Assembly (NCBI GenBank): GCA_022457155.1
Contig: JAJGOT010000117.1
Span: 372,001 to 436,000 of the forward strand
Length of the DNA stretch: 64,000 nt
Direction of reading: 5' to 3'
Origin: Cladopsammia gracilis
Lineage: Eukaryota; Cnidaria; Anthozoa; Scleractinia; Dendrophylliidae
Position 1 is the first letter of the stretch, and every line of letters begins with the position of its first letter. Under the pieces are notes generated by a model that was not told where the DNA came from, searched no databases, and was given only the letters and a program-made list of their open reading frames with translations. Shown here in pieces: positions 35,301-40,685 of the stretch. Both the position numbers and the translations under genes were made by a program.

Positions 35301-37712
35301 TGTGTCTCAAGAAAATCACAATTTATAGTTTAGGACTTCAAAGCTTCAAACTGGCCTGTACATGTATACTAGGGAACAGAGAGACGACAAAGGGATTTTA
35401 TATAAAGTAACGTGAACATTTCGTATCAAAATTCAAATACCCGCTTTCAGTGTACAGTTGCTGGATAACAAAGTATACACAACTAGATAAACGAGCGGTC
35501 CCGTACAGATAGTTCGCAGTTGTTTCTCAGAAAATAGTGCTATTTTGTCAACAATAACAATACTTTACTTTCACATTTCCATTACATTTTTGTTACAAGA
35601 AAATATATATATATAGCTAAACTAAAATTACTAAAACAATAGGACGAATAACTAAATATAAATAACATTTGAGGAAATGCCTAGCGTCTAAATTAACCAT
35701 ACAGTTTTCTATTTAGACACTAGTCTTGTATAGTATCAATGTCCACGCGATTTTTGCCGTTGAGTTGAGAAATCGGGAGCCAACTGCAGTGAATTATTTG
35801 TTTGAAGAAAGGAGGAAAATAACTTTCTTCTTTTGAGAGTACTATTTTTTAATCGCACGTCGGAATGTGTTATCCTCCTGTCACCTTTGTGACTGTGATG
35901 CATCTAATTTATTCGCCCACAACTTTGCCCGCTTTTGTCACATATTTATACACGTCTCTTATTAGAAAACAATTTGCTTCTTTGTTGATTTTTTTTGTTT
36001 CAACAATCAGAACTCAAAGAATTAATAAAAAGGCAGTGATCATGTTTGCTTTCCAACATGCCCGAAGGACACATGATTTTAAGCTCACAAAGTCATGATT
36101 TCTCTCTGAGAAGTGCCAATGTGACTTAAATTCAAAACTTACTCGCGTAGAATTTGTGAGTTTCGGCGCCGTTAACAAAATACCTTCCAGATTGATTTAT
36201 CCAAACGTGGCAATTAATTTTTAGCCTTTGGTCATCGAAGATTCTCAACACAGCGCGCAGTTCAGAATTCAAATTTTGCGCTCGGCAGTACCAAACAACT
36301 GGTCAAGTATAATTATGCGCTATATGATTGTCTAGATCTTTACTTGTGATTGGCTAATTCAAAATTTGTCTCAAAATTTGTCTGGGTGGCCTTGGTTCGT
36401 GTGGTCGCACTGTAACTCAAAAATTGATTACTAAAATGTCAGCCACCCAGAAATTAATTTCTATTTGACTTAGTCATTGAGTGCAAATTTGAAGGGGCGT
36501 AAAAAAGATAGCATGCATTTACTCAGGTCAATATGGTAATACAAGTTCTCCCAAAAGCTGGGAGATTATAATCAGGATTTATAGTGGTTTGAATGATAAA
36601 TATAAAAATATTAGAGGCTCATGTGTGGCAAGGATGCCTATTAAAGTGTGTTGTAAAATGTTTCATTTTCTTTATTTAAATGTTCCTATGGTGTAAATGT
36701 ACTTACCTCAATTAGAGTATAGTTTAATATTCCCAACACCTGAGAATGTGTTACTTTTTTAATAGTTCTTAAAATAATGCCATCAAAGTAAATTCACCGT
36801 GCTTGAATTTATGATTGTCATTTGGCGCTATAAAAATATTATTTGAGAGCTATGGGGATAAATTAAAGATACTAACCCTGCTACCTGTTCATATATCAAA
36901 CACACCGCAAAACGACAAAGAAATATACGATCAAATCAAAAATGTAATGTGATAAAATGACAATATTTAATTTACAGATTTTTATTTCGTAAAAACTGAA
37001 CGTTTTAAAAGTCTACGTCTAGAAAATCAAAGCGAAGGATCTAATAAAATAATTTGTCGAAAAGGCAACGCCTTTCCGATTTTTACGGGCAAAAAACGCC
37101 GAATGAAAAATTATTGAACACTTACACAGCGCTTTATATCCCTGAAACATATCAATCGGCAAAAATAAGTAGAAATTTTACAGAGAAACATAGCTTTAAT
37201 TCCAATAGTATTTGCGCTCTCCAATGCGTTTGTTACAGAACTACTCTCAAATTATAAAGAATAGGTTGCATACTATAAATTGGGCCGGAAAAAAATGTTA
37301 GTTTCTCGCATGCAAGCTGCATTGATCATTAAAATACCAAAGACTTCAATTTCGATAATCAGAGCTAAATATTCAAATGAGAGCGGATTATTTCACTTAC
37401 ATTTTCAGCCAGCTTTCGAAGTTGTTTCTCTCTCTCGTATTGTGTTATGAGTTGTTCGTTATCATCGCTCAGAATTTCCAGCTCTACTAGTTGTTCGTTG
37501 TTGTCCCCATAAGCACTGTCGAGCTGTTCTAAAACCGATACCATAAGCGGCATAAGTCCTGACACAACGTCCTGGTCATATTTCTGTATCATTCGTTCAA
37601 ACTCGCTGTAAATACTGTTAGCAAGATTGGACACTCTCTCCGACATAACAGTCGCGGCACCTTCATCTCCACTCGAATAAACCACGTCGTTTTTCTCTTC
37701 GTCTCCTTCCAT
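1..37712 (-). CDS. MAPK8IP3: JIP3/JIP4 family JNK-interacting scaffold, 22 exons, 3' end outside window
   Basis: Scaffold linking JNK-pathway kinases, kinesin-1/dynein-dynactin and small GTPases on vesicles; invertebrates usually have one gene (fly Sunday driver, worm UNC-16) for the vertebrate pair MAPK8IP3/SPAG9. Coding exons (minus): 37712-37401, 33361-33241, 30988-30918, 30629-30538, 27739-27546, 24468-23907, 23374-23318, 21527-21432, 20883-20841, 20413-20283, 15500-15441, 14779-14603, 13117-13059, 11278-11133, 9772-9451, 8199-8125, 7201-7048, 5552-5472, 4358-4291, 3194-3046, 1279-1108, 195-<1. Seen: RH1 domain (about residues 20-104), coiled coil (105-168), Ser/Pro linker with ERPISL motif, leucine zipper (about 430-516), RH2 with [18 protein letters not shown] (517-560), and a C-terminal WD40-like propeller (from about 885). 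Phases agree throughout. About 1,112 codons are present against about 1,320 in human JIP4, so the C-terminus lies beyond position 1. The ATG has A at -3 and G at +4. Vertebrate symbol used for an invertebrate co-orthologue. Confidence 0.95.
196..1107. other. JIP intron 21: G-rich blocks and dispersed repeat
   Basis: No gene seen. Holds GGGGAGGGGAGG-type blocks near 432-520, 860-930 and 990-1025, and a dispersed repeat at about 664-770 (motif GAGAAAACAATAGA) also found inverted at 14985-15125 and, shorter, at 43700-43780. Confidence 0.5.
1108..1279 (-). CDS. MAPK8IP3: JIP exon 21: propeller, [15 protein letters not shown]
   Basis: Residues 991-1047. Contains [38 protein letters not shown] and [10 protein letters not shown]. 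Donor GTGAGC; phase 1 out. Confidence 0.97.
1649..2538. mobile_element. Array-armed foldback-like element with Penelope fragment
   Basis: Ends CCAGGC(A/T)TAACTAATC are inverted and the element is flanked by a direct 6-bp repeat AGTATT (1643-1648 and 2539-2544). Each arm (about 1649-1830 and 2338-2538) is built from an 11-bp unit such as AATCAATGAGT and folds on itself around AATACTCAATGAG. The core is a retroelement fragment. No transposase is present. Confidence 0.8.
1850..2271 (+). pseudogene. Penelope-like reverse transcriptase C-terminal fragment, frameshifted
   Basis: Two overlapping frames give [31 protein letters not shown] and then, after a frameshift near 2070-2090, [18 protein letters not shown] and [19 protein letters not shown]. 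These resemble the region between the reverse transcriptase and GIY-YIG domains of Penelope-like elements, from recollection of the family. Catalytic motifs are absent, so it is a dead fragment carried between the arms of the surrounding element. Confidence 0.7.
2654..2940 (+). repeat. Dispersed repeat, copy 1
   Basis: Shares long blocks (GGTCAAACGTC.GAGGCG; AATGGCGCCGACAATTCTGC; TTTTTTAGTAAACTTTCAAA) with 63062-63309 in the opposite orientation. Family unknown. Confidence 0.75.
3046..3194 (-). CDS. MAPK8IP3: JIP exon 20: propeller, [11 protein letters not shown]
   Basis: Residues 941-990. Contains [20 protein letters not shown] and [15 protein letters not shown], almost identical to vertebrates. 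Donor GTATGT; phase 0 out. Confidence 0.96.
3522..3573. repeat. (ATT)n microsatellite
   Basis: About 17 uninterrupted ATT triplets, directly 5' of a 92-bp tandem duplication. Confidence 0.95.
3581..3764. repeat. 92-bp direct tandem duplication
   Basis: The block starting GTTAAATTCAATTTAAC at 3581 is repeated from 3673 with about one mismatch, so the duplication is recent. Confidence 0.92.
3782..3945. mobile_element. Hairpin MITE, CCAATTTCGATATATTAA family
   Basis: Arms of about 70 bp pair around an (AT)n loop. A related TA-flanked copy is at 48545-48710. Confidence 0.8.
4005..4050. repeat. C-rich tract (G-quadruplex potential on the minus strand)
   Basis: Runs of five to six C separated by single T. 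In the JIP pre-mRNA sense this reads as at least four G-runs. Confidence 0.7.
4291..4358 (-). CDS. MAPK8IP3: JIP exon 19: propeller, VLVALADGT
   Basis: Residues 918-940, [20 protein letters not shown], matching [16 protein letters not shown]. Donor GTGAGT; phase 1 out. Confidence 0.95.
4802..4822. repeat. Poly-G run
   Basis: An unbroken G run of about 21 bases inside JIP intron 18; length may be unreliable. Confidence 0.85.
5472..5552 (-). CDS. MAPK8IP3: JIP exon 18: propeller, [12 protein letters not shown]
   Basis: Residues 891-917, [20 protein letters not shown] then DSVLSIV, matching [27 protein letters not shown]. Donor GTAAGC; phase 2 out. Confidence 0.95.
5664..6400. repeat. (GACT)n satellite with higher-order repeats
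   Basis: Tetranucleotide GACT array. A longer motif (GATTCTATGGCTGACTGACA, then CTCACTGACTTACAGACTGA) recurs near 5851, 5959, 6170 and 6327, giving irregular higher-order units of roughly 110-210 bp. Its open frames are Ser/Val/Gln repeats without meaning. Confidence 0.93.
6636..6852. mobile_element. tRNA-derived SINE remnant within hairpin ends
   Basis: Inverted ends GAATGT(A/G)AATATA bracket a sequence with GGATTCGAACCCATGACC, a tRNA B-box in reverse orientation. The motif GAAATTTGTGATCCTCGCA recurs at about 8290-8312. Confidence 0.6.
6917..6946. repeat. (ATTT)n microsatellite
   Basis: About seven ATTT units. Similar runs occur at 8851-8876 and 38250-38280. Confidence 0.9.
7048..7201 (-). 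CDS. MAPK8IP3: JIP exon 17: linker into WD40-like propeller
   Basis: Residues 840-890. A variable linker, then [16 protein letters not shown], nearly identical to family [16 protein letters not shown], which opens the propeller. Donor GTAAGA. Confidence 0.95.
7840..8092 (-). mobile_element. AACTCCCAAGAGTGCC-family MITE
   Basis: Ends resemble CTCCCAAGAGTGCCAAAA and TCTGGGAGTGAAAGGG. Other copies are at 24636-24846, 31100-31888, 43062-43238 and 44755-45047. Confidence 0.7.
8125..8199 (-). CDS. MAPK8IP3: JIP exon 16: acidic linker ending FTDPLG
   Basis: Residues 815-839, [20 protein letters not shown] then FTDPL. The junction with exon 17 recreates FTDPLGV, a short family motif, which supports the unusual GTATAG donor. 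Confidence 0.78.
8657..8812. mobile_element. G-rich palindromic MITE (TTCCAGAAAATATCCATAC family)
   Basis: Inverted ends TGTG(C/T)AGTTCCAGAAAA flank C-rich and G-rich blocks. Other copies: 13887-14088, 17181-18600 (expanded) and 31900-32091. Confidence 0.8.
8948..9101. mobile_element. Short MITE with CAGTG ends and TTAAT duplication
   Basis: Ends CAGTGCTCGACCTTA and TAAGGTCGATCACTG are inverted; TTAAT occurs directly at 8943-8947 and 9102-9106. Ends look hAT-like, but only 5 bp of duplication are seen. It is nested in an older element with GTCAAAC-type ends (about 8887-9200). Confidence 0.72.
9451..9772 (-). CDS. MAPK8IP3: JIP exon 15: start of conserved C-terminal region
   Basis: Residues 708-814. 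[19 protein letters not shown], then [34 protein letters not shown] and [10 protein letters not shown], each with a direct counterpart in human JIP4. The family insert between GGS and VWI is shorter here. Donor GTAATG. Confidence 0.96.
10120..10910. mobile_element. TTAA-flanked non-autonomous element, GGTCGCGGGGGA ends
   Basis: TTAA then GGTCGCGGGGGACA at the left and the inverse TATCCCCCGCGACC then TTAA at the right. No transposase. TTAA suggests the Kolobok or piggyBac groups. Confidence 0.75.
11133..11278 (-). CDS. MAPK8IP3: JIP exon 14: GWSLP segment
   Basis: Residues 659-707. Contains [14 protein letters not shown] and [18 protein letters not shown], as in family GRVQAFGWSLPQKY and LPVPVYLRPL. 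Donor GTAATT; phase 0 out. Confidence 0.94.
11279..13058. other. JIP intron 13: nothing identified
   Basis: About 1.8 kb of AT-rich intron. No exon, hairpin element or tandem array could be supported. Confidence 0.4.
13059..13117 (-). CDS. MAPK8IP3: JIP exon 13: [10 protein letters not shown] segment
   Basis: Residues 639-658, [20 protein letters not shown], matching family RREQKREQYRQVKAHV. Two acceptors keep the frame: TGACAG (used here, giving KQRL) and TATGTAG nine bases upstream, which adds three residues. Donor GTAAGA. Confidence 0.83.
13374..13650. mobile_element. Long-hairpin MITE, GGGGTGAGTGGAATAA family, copy 1
   Basis: Two arms of about 130 bp nearly fill the element and pair around CCTTATCCCAAACTG. 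A close relative is at 33556-33814. Confidence 0.85.
13669..13863. mobile_element. Hairpin MITE with tRNA-like core
   Basis: Ends ATTAATGAGAAAGAGATCA and its inverse bracket two B-box-like motifs (GGGATTCAAACCCC and GAGTTCAAATCCTG). Confidence 0.6.
13887..14088. mobile_element. G-rich palindromic MITE, diverged copy
   Basis: Starts TGTGTTGTTTCAGAAAACATCC and ends with the degraded inverse; includes a long poly-C run near 13940. Confidence 0.65.
14603..14779 (-). CDS. MAPK8IP3: JIP exon 12: basic/proline linker
   Basis: Residues 580-638, [20 protein letters not shown] then a Ser/Gly-rich stretch. Matches family FSRLFSSS..KKPEPPVNLKYNAP. The frame-compatible acceptor is TTTTAG, not the CAG five bases upstream. 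Donor GTAAGA. Confidence 0.9.
15441..15500 (-). CDS. MAPK8IP3: JIP exon 11: end of RH2
   Basis: Residues 560-579, [20 protein letters not shown], matching ASREN..MQEKKRSSIWQFF. Donor GTAAGT. The 4.8-kb intron between exons 10 and 11 holds several transposons. Confidence 0.93.
15532..16238. mobile_element. TTAA-flanked MITE, AAAGGG(A/G)CA(C/T)TGTCAC ends
   Basis: TTAA at 15532-15535 and 16235-16238, with inverted ends AGGGACACTGTCAC and GTGACAATGCCCCT. A right-half copy is at 22412-22701. Confidence 0.82.
16239..17180. other. JIP intron 10 part: decayed dispersed repeat
   Basis: No gene. Stretches near 16720-16830 and 18745-18795 (motif AAAAATCTGTCTTGTAGAAG) resemble 48780-49330, so this is an old dispersed repeat split by later insertions. 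Confidence 0.45.
17181..18600. mobile_element. Expanded G-rich MITE: two inverted ends 1.1 kb apart
   Basis: Left end TGTGGTTCCAGAAAATATCC and right inverse GGATATTTTCTGGAACCACA, each with G-rich blocks, surround unrelated DNA with a short tandem repeat. The flanks share AAT (17177-17179 and 18601-18604 region), too short to prove one insertion. Confidence 0.6.
17822..18012. repeat. 83-bp tandem repeat (TCTAGCGGATAA)
   Basis: Blocks starting TCTAGCGGATAA at 17828 and 17911 share AACATCATT.AACGGC.CTTGTTCACAAAC; a third partial unit begins near 17999. Confidence 0.85.
19158..19750 (-). pseudogene. Non-LTR retrotransposon C-terminus (zinc knuckle and restriction-like endonuclease)
   Basis: Open frame of about 195 residues with [18 protein letters not shown], a CCHC knuckle, then [20 protein letters not shown], fitting the PD..D motif of the restriction-like endonuclease of R2/NeSL-type elements, and a family-like end [12 protein letters not shown]. 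The reverse transcriptase is missing, so this is a 5'-truncated copy. The frame runs upstream into a microsatellite giving an Asn run. Another ATT-type microsatellite lies at its other side (19036-19086). Few disabling changes, so a young copy. Confidence 0.8.
19747..19806. repeat. (TTA)n/(TTG)n compound microsatellite
   Basis: Sixty bases of TTA and TTG triplets directly 5' of the retrotransposon fragment. It is the source of the spurious poly-Asn start of that frame. Confidence 0.92.
20283..20413 (-). CDS. MAPK8IP3: JIP exon 10: RH2 domain core
   Basis: Residues 517-559. Contains [20 protein letters not shown] and [14 protein letters not shown], essentially identical to vertebrate JIP3/JIP4. 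RH2 binds GTP-loaded Rab8/10/36-type GTPases in RILP-family proteins. The strongest single exon match in the window. Confidence 0.97.
20841..20883 (-). CDS. MAPK8IP3: JIP exon 9: 43-bp coiled-coil exon
   Basis: Residues 502-516 ([14 protein letters not shown]). Bounded by TTTTTAG acceptor and GTAAGC donor; restores phase 0 for the next exon. Confidence 0.88.
21432..21527 (-). CDS. MAPK8IP3: JIP exon 8: leucine zipper
   Basis: A 96-bp symmetric exon (phase 2 in and out), residues 470-501, ending [11 protein letters not shown]. Coiled-coil heptads continue. Donor GTAGGA. Confidence 0.9.
21528..22411. other. JIP intron 7, first part: AT-rich, nothing identified
   Basis: No exon or clear repeat apart from T-rich runs near 21667 and 22200. 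Confidence 0.4.
22412..22701. mobile_element. Right half of the 15532-16238 MITE family
   Basis: Shares AGTTTTGTTAACAA, CCAGTGCACAGAAACT, GGAAATGGATTGCAACTTG and the end GTGACAATGCCCCTTAA with 15950-16238. Confidence 0.82.
22826..23091. mobile_element. PIF/Harbinger-like MITE, GGGATGGACCATT ends
   Basis: Direct TTA at 22823-22825 and 23092-23094; inverted ends GGGATGGACCATTAGAAAAG, about 36 bp. A 3-bp TWA duplication with G-rich ends is typical of PIF/Harbinger. Confidence 0.82.
23318..23374 (-). CDS. MAPK8IP3: JIP exon 7: leucine zipper
   Basis: A 57-bp exon, residues 451-469 ([19 protein letters not shown]), aligning with family NIVKNDLIAKVDEL. Phase 2 in and out, so skipping it would keep the frame. 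Donor GTAAGT. Confidence 0.9.
23907..24468 (-). CDS. MAPK8IP3: JIP exon 6: long linker, ERPISL motif, start of leucine zipper
   Basis: Residues 264-450, the longest exon. It holds a Ser/Thr/Asn-rich linker, then [14 protein letters not shown] resembling the family ERPISLGIFPL segment, then a match to FEELSS..DEGADLLGMGREVENL leading into the second leucine zipper. Donor GTAAGA; phase 2 out. In vertebrate JIP3/4 this zipper binds ARF6, kinesin light chain and dynein light intermediate chain; the same role here is inferred. Confidence 0.92.
24636..24846 (+). mobile_element. AACTCCCAAGAGTGCC-family MITE
   Basis: Starts AACTCCCAAGAGTGCC and ends CTCTGGGAGTGAAAG; direct orientation relative to 44755-45047. 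Confidence 0.75.
25171..25347. mobile_element. Hairpin MITE, GGCTAACGCATTGTTG ends
   Basis: Arms of about 45 bp, including GGCTAACGCATTGTTGTACC and CCAATTCAAACC, are inverted around a loop that itself partly pairs. Confidence 0.8.
25685..27272. mobile_element. 1.6-kb element with about 160-bp inverted repeats
   Basis: Left GTGCGAATCCAAAAACCGTG through TCGTCGCCGCCTCGCTGTA is repeated inverted at about 27112-27272. No transposase. A Harbinger-like MITE is nested inside at 26411-26649. Confidence 0.8.
26411..26649. mobile_element. Nested MITE, GGCCC(C)ATTTACATGG ends
   Basis: Inverted ends and several internal copies of the palindrome GATGATCCTAGCGCTAGGATC. Flanks TAA and TTA differ by one base, so the target duplication is near but not perfect. 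Confidence 0.75.
27546..27739 (-). CDS. MAPK8IP3: JIP exon 5: disordered Ser/Pro linker
   Basis: Residues 199-263, rich in SP and TP sites ([15 protein letters not shown]), typical of proline-directed kinase targets such as JNK. Donor GTAGGT; phase 2 in, phase 1 out. Confidence 0.9.
28080..28265. repeat. Imperfect palindrome, CACTTAATGACTG
   Basis: CACTTAATGACTGATCCCTCGG and its inverse near 28234-28252 surround repeated GGGAAACAGTG/CACTGTTTCCC blocks. Likely another MITE; ends not resolved. Confidence 0.5.
28716..29180. mobile_element. TTAA-flanked foldback MITE, AGTGCACCTAAACCC ends
   Basis: TTAA at both ends with inverted arms of about 190 bp (AGTGCACCTAAACCCTAAAT). A related copy is at 46028-46495. 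Confidence 0.88.
29222..29875. mobile_element. Outer hairpin element interrupted by a hAT-like insertion
   Basis: Arms with CACCAGTTTATTTATAG and AAATTTTGAGGA pair across the insertion at 29312-29797. Confidence 0.75.
29312..29797. mobile_element. hAT-like MITE, GGGGTGTAACGATT ends
   Basis: GTGGCATGT occurs directly at 29303-29311 and 29798-29806. Ends GGGGTGTAACGATT and AATCGTTACACCACC are inverted, as in hAT MITEs, and the 8-9-bp duplication fits hAT. Confidence 0.8.
30122..30420 (+). mobile_element. tRNA-derived SINE
   Basis: Starts with a tRNA-like region: A box TGATCTAATGG, B box GGTTCAAGCC. A longer body follows with GATGGACTAGCATCCCATC and CTTCATGCTACAGAAACCGG. A truncated 3' copy is at 45222-45299. 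Confidence 0.75.
30538..30629 (-). CDS. MAPK8IP3: JIP exon 4: end of coiled coil, Ser/Thr/Pro linker
   Basis: Residues 169-198, [19 protein letters not shown] then a Pro/Thr/Asn-rich tail. Donor GTAACG; leaves in phase 2. Confidence 0.88.
30918..30988 (-). CDS. MAPK8IP3: JIP exon 3: coiled coil
   Basis: Residues 145-168, [19 protein letters not shown] and onward, matching the family LKREYNALHQRHTE stretch. Donor GTGAGT; leaves in phase 0. Confidence 0.93.
31100..31888 (+). mobile_element. AACTCCC-family MITE expanded by an internal minisatellite
   Basis: Left AAATCCCAAATTTCATTTTG and right TTTCATTTGAATGGTCACAC through GACTCTGGGA match the compact copies; the middle is replaced by the array at 31174-31775. 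Confidence 0.78.
31174..31775. repeat. 23-bp minisatellite (ACCTATAGCTTCACCCCTGG)
   Basis: About 26 copies of a 23-bp unit; variants differ at CACCCC/CATCCC and GGGTT/GGGGT. No spacers. Confidence 0.95.
31900..32091. mobile_element. G-rich palindromic MITE
   Basis: Inverted ends TGCGTAGTTCCAGAAAAA and GATATTTTCTGGAACTGCAC; sits just downstream of the minisatellite-bearing MITE. Confidence 0.78.
32323..32365. repeat. (AAT)n microsatellite
   Basis: About 14 AAT triplets. Confidence 0.95.
32771..32959. mobile_element. Hairpin MITE with near-perfect 70-bp arms
   Basis: ACAAATTTACACCGGTTTTC through CATCACATGGTCAAA is repeated inverted with very few mismatches around a short GC-rich loop; high arm identity suggests recent origin. 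Confidence 0.85.
33241..33361 (-). CDS. MAPK8IP3: JIP exon 2: coiled coil
   Basis: Residues 105-144, starting [19 protein letters not shown]. Charged heptad-type sequence continuing the RH1 coiled coil. Enters in phase 0, leaves in phase 1 at GTGAGT. Confidence 0.93.
33556..33814. mobile_element. Long-hairpin MITE, GGGGTGAGTGG family, copy 2
   Basis: Same palindromic design as 13374-13650, with shared blocks CTTGTATATGCTCATGTAAC and GATCAGGAGTCACT. Confidence 0.85.
34811..36412. mobile_element. TA-flanked Tc1/mariner-type non-autonomous element
   Basis: Ends CAGTGCGACCACATGAACC and GGTTCGTGTGGTCGCACTG are inverted for over 50 bp and flanked by TA. CAGT starts with a TA duplication are typical of Tc1/mariner. 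No transposase. A block near 35515-35560 also occurs at 14195-14240. Confidence 0.82.
37401..37712 (-). CDS. MAPK8IP3: JIP exon 1: start codon and RH1 domain
   Basis: Encodes residues 1-104 and ends in phase 0 at a GTAAGT donor. Contains [20 protein letters not shown] and [18 protein letters not shown], both nearly invariant in JIP3/JIP4 RH1 domains, which bind Rab-family or motor partners. The N-terminal 20 residues are acidic and variable, as usual. Confidence 0.95.
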
Positions 37713-38688
37713 GTTAAACCAAATTCTTCTCAGGCAAGAGAGGAATACCTAACCGTCATTTCCTTGATAATTGGCTATGAAGAAATAAAAAAAATAGCTA
37801 TTTTTTGCCATGATTCCTTCGCTTCTTATATAAACGCTCGCCTTCCCAATAATATTTCCATAATCCGGAGGAAGTCTGGGAAGGAGTTGTTGCCCAGTCT
37901 TCCAACAATCGACCAATGAAAACATTTTTGTCGATAAACATCGTAAATACAATTTGTAATTGACAAATTTGCTATTGTCTGATGGCAGCAGTCCATAAAT
38001 CGTGTCTACTTCCTACTCTTGGTTCTTTCTAGTACATTATAATGCAAGATTTCCCAGGAGATTTGTAGCTGTCGTTGAAACTATCAAATCGCTTATTATA
38101 GTTGTTAACACATGAAGCTATACATTAGACGACTTCATGACTTTATAGCACCAAGTTGATCTATTATTTAAAATGTTTGTCACTATTTACTAATAGCAGA
38201 ATTTTTGGCCAGTAATGTACCCTGTTTATTAAATACGAATCATCCATCATTTATTTATTTATTTATTTATTTATTTAATTATTATTACTTGCTATTTAAT
38301 TCCTTCCAAAATTAGTCCCCGCAATTTTTTTTTCTTGTGGTATTTTATGATCCGGACTTTGACCGTCCAAAAAGGCTAGAGATCAGAATGTTTTTAGCCT
38401 GGGGTATGGTTTTTAGGGGTTTTTGTCTTGAACGCCCTTGAACGTTGTATCGATTTCATCACATATTAAACGGATCACAGAGAAAAATCGAATCACAACA
38501 GGAATCCTCAACGGGAAAAATATATACGGGATTTGTATGGGCTTCTATCGCGAGTTAGATAAATTATCAAAATTATAAATAAAACAGCCATTAACGTGTT
38601 CATACCTCATAAAATGATGTCTATTTGTTGTTTCTTGACGGCTTTATGGCTTCCAAACGGAATTTTAGCGAGTTTTTTTTTTTCAGGG

Positions 38689-38866
38689 GCGTAGGCAGGA
38701 CTTTTTCAGAGGTACGCACAGTCAATTGTCAAACATCCCTCTACCTCTTCTCTCCCACCATCAAGTCCCAAATCTTGACATAAATTTTAACTTGGTCGTA
38801 TTTTTCTTTTTTTTTTTTCGACTTTTTCAGGTACGCACGTGCGTACAGGTAGCTACGCCCTTGGTT
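38689..38866 (+). repeat. Dispersed repeat with intact TTCAGAGGTACGCAC site
   Basis: Shares GCGTA.G.A.GA, TTCAGAGGTA.GCACA and ACAGGTAGCTACGCC with 47441-47765. Here the site used by the MITE at 47467 is empty. Confidence 0.75.
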
Positions 38867-39276
38867 TTGGTTTTCTGGTTTCGATTAGCTGTTTCGATTG
38901 AGATTTTCTTTTCAACAACACTGACCAATTTATTAGCATGATAACTGCTACTTTTATATTTCAAGCAACTGAAAGAAGAAACAATCATAACTAGAAATTA
39001 TCATTATCATGTTATTATTTGCATTTCTTCCTCATTAATTATTAGCTTTATAATTGTTTATTACAATTATTTAACTTTAGGTAACACCATGTATAGAAAT
39101 GGTAATACTAAATAAAGTTGTTGTTGTTGTTGTTGTTGTTGAGATTGGGACATTAGCTCCCCCCCCCCCCCCCCCCCTCCCCGGGGACATTTGGTATTCG
39201 CGCACCCATGAGTACCCTCCCCAAGGGAAGCCAGAGTTGTTCTCCACTCTCCCGACTTGGATTCGCTGCTGGTATA

Positions 39277-39996
39277 TACCTTATTACATGAAATTTTCGC
39301 GACACGTTAATTTCGCGAATTTCGCGATTTAAAAAAAATCGCGAAATTTAAGTGACGCGAAAATTAAATGTCGCGAAAATAACATGACGCGAAAATTAAG
39401 TGACGCACATTATGTCAATAATTAAAAAAACGACTTTATTACCATTACACACGTTTATAACAATCATTTTGAACTATTCTGGGGTTGTAATGTTCTGGTC
39501 CTTCAAGCATGAACTACAAACCGTGCCTTGTATACCCTGTGAGAACATCTTTCTTGTTACTGTTTACATAATCAGTTGCGTTTCTGTTTATTTGGACATT
39601 GTTGATTAAGGCCCCGTCCACACGTATCCGGATATTTTTAAATCCGCAACTTTTTTGTTGCGGATTGGCCTTCCGTCCACACGTATCCGGCGAATTCGGG
39701 CAAATACGATTCGAATACGCTAAGTGTGGACGCGAATATTTTCTAATCCGTAACAAAAAGTTGCGGATTCAAAAATATCCGGATACGTGTGGACGGGGCC
39801 TAAGTTGTTTGATCAAATTCAGGGACATGTTAAATAGCAGTTACAAAGAAATAAAGTGTATCTCACTCAAAAACGCGAAATTAAAGTGTGTCAAAATGCA
39901 AAATTCTCGCAAAATCGCGAAATTAACGTGTCGCGAAATATGCGAACCTCAAAATCGCGAGATTAACGTGTCGCGAAAATTTCATGTAATAAGGTA
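39277..39996. mobile_element. TA-flanked hairpin element rich in TCGCGAAA
   Basis: Ends TACCTTATTACATGAAATTT and the inverse with TA on both sides; arms carry repeated CGCGAAAATTAA blocks. Split by the MITE at 39610-39800. Confidence 0.8.
39610..39800. mobile_element. Nested PIF/Harbinger-like MITE, GGCCCCGTCCACACG ends
   Basis: Perfect TAA at 39607-39609 and 39801-39803; ends GGCCCCGTCCACACGTATCC inverted, with arms of about 45 bp. Confidence 0.85.
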
Positions 39997-40685
39997 TACA
40001 TATTTTCATATTTACACAAATTGTTGTTGTAGTTGGGTACATTGTCTGTCCCTCCCTACAATAAAGATGTAGCTATTTTTAATGCTGACGTAACGAAAGA
40101 AAGCGCGCGTAATGAATGTCAGGCACTGCCACCAAAACACGCGGTACCACGTTATCTGATTTTCAATCCGGCATCATGAAAAAATGTAAAGAAATTCATA
40201 AATTTCTAAGCGGACGGATTTTGTCCATAGTCCAGCGTGTTACTGAGTAAGTTATGAAACGGACAATTCTTTTCCTGTTATTCAAATTAGAGCTTTTCTC
40301 ATTTGCATTTGAAAGGTTACGTGGAAGTCGAACGTTGCACTTGTTGAAACTGCTGCTTGCGTGTCTGTCTGCAAAAGTGGGCACTTGGAAACCGGGAGTT
40401 TTTTTTCTTAAAGGCAGGTTTTCTCAAAAAACACTCGCTAAATAGAAGTGGACACAACTCTGCGTGCCGATTATTTTTCAACAGTTTTGTAAGAACTGTT
40501 GTTAAACTACAAGGAAACAACAGAAACCATTTAAACGCGACTGTTATTGACCCGCTCCGCAGGCTGCTCCGCAGCGACCTTTTTCGCCTACTCCGGCAAG
40601 ATAATTTGTTTGTACTTGGCTCTTCGTGTCTGCGAGAGGCTGCAAAAAGCTCCAAGACGTTAGAATACCAAGGCGAAAACTCACA

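Larger units (their letters stand above)
37713..40685. promoter_or_regulatory. Shared head-to-head intergenic region (JIP / DOMON genes)
   Basis: About 3 kb between the divergent start codons; both promoters should lie here, but no TATA box could be assigned. It also holds an (ATTT)n run near 38250, a dispersed repeat with the motif TTCAGAGGTACGCAC (38689-38866), a poly-C run and a TA-flanked hairpin element with a nested Harbinger-like MITE (39277-39996). Confidence 0.4.

Noticed and set aside
35865..36098. 77-codon hydrophobic frame in the 34811-36412 element
   Set aside because: No transposase motif and no similarity that I recognise; the element appears non-autonomous.
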